DNA from: Allobosea sp. WAO
GTDB lineage: Bacteria; Pseudomonadota; Alphaproteobacteria; Rhizobiales; Beijerinckiaceae
Assembly (NCBI RefSeq): GCF_001509835.1
Contig: NZ_JXTJ01000003.1
Span: 434,001 to 498,000 of the forward strand
Direction: 5' to 3'
DNA length: 64,000 nt
In this document: positions 61,453 to 64,000 of the stretch, piece after piece
How the letters are laid out: each line of letters starts with the position of its first letter
Position numbering within the stretch: the first letter of the stretch is position 1
Made by a program: the position numbers and the translations under genes
Notes under the pieces: model-generated
The model's input: only the letters and a program-made list of their open reading frames with translations
Database searches by the model: none
Told to the model about the DNA's origin: nothing

Positions 61453-63552
61453 CTAGACGGCGGGCTCCATAGCCCGGGCGCGCGGGCTGAAGGTGCCATC
61501 GCTGTTCTTCTCCATCGCGACCAGCCCGTCATGCAGGGCGCGCAGCGTCGAGCGATGGCCGATCGAGACGATGCTGGTCTCCGGCAGCTCACGCCGGATC
61601 ATTGCATAAATCTCGTTCTCCAGCGTCTCGTCGAGCGAGGCGGTCGCCTCATCGAGGAAGAGCCAATCGGGCTTGGCCAGCAGCGCACGGGCGACCGCGA
61701 GGCGCTGTTGCTCGCCGCCGGAGAGGCGCTGGCCCCAGAGGTCGACCTCGTCGAGCCGGTCGGTGAGGTGGCCGAGCTTGACCTTCTCCATCGCGGCCTG
61801 GATGTCGCCGTCGCTGAAGGCGTCCGGCTCGGCCGGATAGGACAGCACCGCCCGCAGGGAACCTTGGGGCAGATAGGGCCGCTGCGGCAGCAGAAGCATG
61901 TGTTGGTCGGTGGGGGTCACAACCTTACCCTTGCCGAATGGCCAGATGCCGGCAAGCGCCCGAAACAGGGTCGACTTGCCGGAGCCGGAGGGGCCGACGA
62001 CCAGCGTCGAAAGACCTGCCGGCAGGGTCAGGCCGGAGGCGTTCACGATCGGCTTGCCGTTCGGCAGCGTGAGCGCCAGCGTCTCGACCGTGGTGTCCTT
62101 GCCGGGCTGCTGGGCGATGTCGATGGCGGATTCCGTGCCGCCCGCTCCCTGCGCTTGCGCCTGGGCGATCGCGGCCTCGAAGGTGGTGAGACGGTTGATC
62201 GAGGCGACATAGGAGGCGATCGACTGATAGCGGTCGATGAAGAACGACATCGCCGTCTGCACCCGGTCGAAGGCCGAGGCGACCTGGGTCATGATGCCGA
62301 GCGTGATCTTGCCCGAGAAATAATGCGGCGCGAGCAGGATATAGGGCACGACGACATTGGCCTGCGCAAAGGACAGGGTGAAGGTCGTCAGCCGCACCCG
62401 TGCCCAGACCAGCCGGTAGAAGTTCGTGACGATGTCGCCGAAGCGTTCGCTGAGGTGGCGCTGCTCCGAGCCCTCGCCTCGCATCAGAGCGATCTGCTCG
62501 GAATACTCACGCAACCGGGCCAGAGAATAGCGGAAATTCGCCTCGCGCTTCTCCTGCTCGAACTCCAGCCCGATCATCGGGCGGCCGATCATATGCGCGA
62601 TCCAGGTGGCGGCGACCGAATAGATCAGCGCCATCCAGAAGATGAAGCCGGGAATGCTGATCTCGGTGCCGGGCACGACGCTGGCGACCGGAATCGACCA
62701 GAGGATGATCGAGAACGAGACCAGGGTCGACACCTGCGTCAGCAACGGCAGGGCGAAATTGTACGTCTGATTGACGAAGGCGCGCGTGTCTTCGGCGATG
62801 CGCTGGTCAGGGTTGTCGGCGGTCCCGGCCAGCGAAATCCGGTAATGGTTGGCGTTGCTCAGCCAGGCTCCGCTGAACTTCTCGGCCATCCAGCGTCGCC
62901 AGCGAATCAGCAGCGTATAGTTCGCGACGATCTCGATCAGGTTGGAGATGACCGCAATCGCCGCCCAGACGCTGAAGACGTAGATGAGCTGGTACCAGAA
63001 GCCGTTCGCATCCTTCTCCTGGATTGCATTGTAGAAATCGCGGTTGAAGAAGGAAAGGCGCAGCGAGATGCCGACTTGGATCTGGTTGAGCACCACGAGG
63101 AAGACCAGCAGTGCGATACCGAGCCGGCCGGTGCCGATCCGGAAGGGCTTCACTGGCCAGAGCTGCGCCGTGGTCGCTTCCTGCGCCTCGAAATAGGGCG
63201 AGGCCAGCCGGGCGATGCGCCGGATAGCCGGGATAAACGAGATCCCGTAAACAAGGATGCCGAAGACGGCGATCGTGGTCGGCAGGCTCGCTGGCGGCGC
63301 GATCGCCTGCCAGTCGGTCGGCCAGAAACCGGTCTGTGCTAGTACTGCGCCGGCGCCGGTTGCCACGTACTCAACCGCGAAGACGACCGAGAAGATCTTC
63401 AGGAAGGTGCTGATCTCGGTCGCGCGAAAGGTGGCAAAGCTCAGCAGCACGCCGACCACGCCCATGCCGAGCATGCCGGGGCTGCCGCTTTGCTGTCCGA
63501 CGATCAGCGCAATCAGGGCGAGCCCAGCGACAGCGAAACTCAACAGGCGCAT
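61453..63552 (-). CDS. ABC transporter, fused permease-ATPase (SbmA/BacA- and YddA-related)
   Basis: The 699-residue protein has an N-terminal set of hydrophobic helices, an ABCD/SbmA-type membrane domain (FFNRDFYNAIQEKDANGFWY, residues ~195-215; DNPDQRIAEDTRAFVNQTY) and a C-terminal ATPase with Walker A GPSGSGKST, signature LSGGEQQRLAVARALL and Walker B LFLDEATASLD. The FFNRDFYNALQ and DNPDQRI motifs are hallmarks of the ABC_membrane_2 family that includes SbmA/BacA peptide importers and YddA. The substrate is unknown. ATG at 63552 follows AAGGA; an upstream TTG at 63627 would fall inside a terminator, so it was rejected. Confidence 0.92.
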   Translation of the reverse strand: MRLLSFAVAGLALIALIVGQQSGSPGMLGMGVVGVLLSFATFRATEISTFLKIFSVVFAVEYVATGAGAVLAQTGFWPTDWQAIAPPASLPTTIAVFGILVYGISFIPAIRRIARLASPYFEAQEATTAQLWPVKPFRIGTGRLGIALLVFLVVLNQIQVGISLRLSFFNRDFYNAIQEKDANGFWYQLIYVFSVWAAIAVISNLIEIVANYTLLIRWRRWMAEKFSGAWLSNANHYRISLAGTADNPDQRIAEDTRAFVNQTYNFALPLLTQVSTLVSFSIILWSIPVASVVPGTEISIPGFIFWMALIYSVAATWIAHMIGRPMIGLEFEQEKREANFRYSLARLREYSEQIALMRGEGSEQRHLSERFGDIVTNFYRLVWARVRLTTFTLSFAQANVVVPYILLAPHYFSGKITLGIMTQVASAFDRVQTAMSFFIDRYQSIASYVASINRLTTFEAAIAQAQAQGAGGTESAIDIAQQPGKDTTVETLALTLPNGKPIVNASGLTLPAGLSTLVVGPSGSGKSTLFRALAGIWPFGKGKVVTPTDQHMLLLPQRPYLPQGSLRAVLSYPAEPDAFSDGDIQAAMEKVKLGHLTDRLDEVDLWGQRLSGGEQQRLAVARALLAKPDWLFLDEATASLDETLENEIYAMIRRELPETSIVSIGHRSTLRALHDGLVAMEKNSDGTFSPRARAMEPAV

Positions 63553-63625
63553 GAAACGGTCCTTGTCGGAAATCGGCGCGGCGACGCGCCCGGTCGGAAG
63601 GCTGTTGTAGAGCAGCCGTGCCCAC

Positions 63626-63652
63626 AAAAAAGGCCCGGTTCAAGGCCGGGCC
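63626..63652 (-). terminator. Rho-independent terminator of the DoxX gene
   Basis: On the minus strand GGCCCGG and CCGGGCC form a stem around a short CTTGAA loop, followed by TTTTTT. It lies downstream of the leftward DoxX-family gene (stop at 63781) and 74 bases upstream of the ABC transporter start, so the two genes are separate transcripts. Confidence 0.85.
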
Positions 63653-63780
63653 TGGATTTTTCCGAGATCGTGATGGGCGCGCGTGCTGAAGGGCGACCGG
63701 CGACGCGGCTTGGCAAGGCGCGTCACCAGGTTTCCGGCGGCAGGCGCTGGCTGGAGTGTCTGTGCCGCCTCGTCGCGTCC

Positions 63781-64000
63781 TCAGTCCTTGTCGACCGAAT
63801 AGGCTCCGGCGCCGGCAGCGAGGAGCACGAGGAAGCCGCCGGCGATGCCGAGGTTCTTCATGAACAGCAACTGCTGCATCGGCGCGGCCCAGTTCATGTG
63901 GAACAGCACCGAGGCGGCGATGGTGAAGCCAAACAGGGCGAGCGCTGCGAGGCGGGTCTTGTAGCCGACGACGATCATCAGCCCGCCGATCAATTCGACG
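63781..64000 (-). CDS. DoxX-family membrane protein, C-terminal part (truncated by window edge)
   Basis: The last ~72 residues are visible, starting VELIGGLMIVVGYKTRLAA and including two hydrophobic helices and FHMNWAAPMQQLLFMKNLGIAGGFLVL, characteristic of DoxX proteins (small four-helix inner-membrane proteins linked to quinone or thiosulfate/oxidative-stress chemistry). The start codon lies beyond base 64000. The stop is at 63781-63783, followed by a good terminator. Function beyond the family is unknown. Confidence 0.85.
   Translation of the reverse strand, partial: VELIGGLMIVVGYKTRLAALALFGFTIAASVLFHMNWAAPMQQLLFMKNLGIAGGFLVLLAAGAGAYSVDKD

Noticed and set aside
61531..63342. A 603-codon plus-strand frame opposite the ABC transporter
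   Set aside because: It is antisense to clear Walker A, signature and Walker B coding sequence and has no protein-like features.
1..64000. Defence island, prophage, secretion system or secondary-metabolite cluster
   Set aside because: No integrase, transposase, phage structural gene, nuclease-based defence gene, NRPS/PKS or secretion ATPase was recognised, and base composition is uniform except within hisS.
1..64000. tRNA or rRNA genes
   Set aside because: No cloverleaf with a T-loop GGTTCGAATCC-type motif or rRNA-like sequence was seen in the intergenic gaps. A tRNA search program would settle this.

Overview
This window is an ordinary-looking chromosomal segment of a high-GC alphaproteobacterium, most likely of the order Hyphomicrobiales (Rhizobiales) and of a Bosea-like type. 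That placement is inferred from strong G/C bias at third codon positions, an alphaproteobacterial BioR/BioY biotin module with TTATCTATAA operators, the hisS-hisZ-hisG arrangement, and dispersed intergenic double palindromes of a style common in this order. No plasmid, phage, insertion sequence, CRISPR array, rRNA or tRNA gene was recognised.

Layout. 1-8.2 kb: the 5' end of an unidentified exported protein, an MFS transporter, an AcuI-type acryloyl-CoA reductase, then a leftward GntR regulator / TIM-barrel-like protein of unknown function / orphan Bug-type binding protein cluster, a LysR regulator with a 10-bp tandem repeat at its 3' end, and the tRNA-modification enzyme Sua5. 8.4-13 kb: a DmdC-like acyl-CoA dehydrogenase, a methyltransferase and two successive short-chain dehydrogenases. 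13-24 kb: a chemoreceptor, CorA, an SLC13 permease, an uncharacterised two-helix membrane protein, an orphan TRAP-type binding protein divergent from an SLC1 symporter, and cysK with an ASCH-like partner. 24-34 kb: an RNA methyltransferase followed by a D-2-hydroxyacid (2-hydroxyglutarate-like) dehydrogenase, an AGE-family epimerase, a gamma-glutamyltransferase-like hydrolase, an SRAP abasic-site protein, and the dxs-tlyA pair.

34-43 kb: an MFS transporter converges on and overlaps a three-gene operon (pirin, SDR-DoxX fusion, DUF2269-like membrane protein). Next come bioR-bioY with two identical operators, a flavodoxin-like reductase divergent from a LysR regulator, xseB, an Lrp regulator, and a tyrosine phosphatase divergent from a thioesterase-like protein. 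43-52 kb: a 1190-residue sensor kinase fused to an SLC5 transporter-like domain, mscL, an aminotransferase, an AbrB-family membrane protein and an SMP-30/gluconolactonase-like protein. 52-56 kb: glcDEF (glycolate oxidase) with a divergent LysR gene. 56-60.5 kb: hisS-hisZ-hisG. 60.8-64 kb: a META-domain lipoprotein-like or secreted protein, an SbmA/YddA-type ABC exporter and a truncated DoxX gene at the window edge.

Metabolically the window leans on import and oxidation of small organic acids: Bug and TRAP binding proteins, SLC1 and SLC13 carriers, glycolate oxidase, a D-hydroxyacid dehydrogenase and acyl-CoA enzymes. No convincing new multi-gene system was found. The observations most worth a second look are the translationally coupled GntR/TIM-barrel/Bug cluster, a stretch inside hisS with foreign codon usage, the pirin/SDR-DoxX/DUF2269 operon, and the shared double-palindrome elements, two of which sit inside apparent operons (glcE-glcF and hisS-hisZ).
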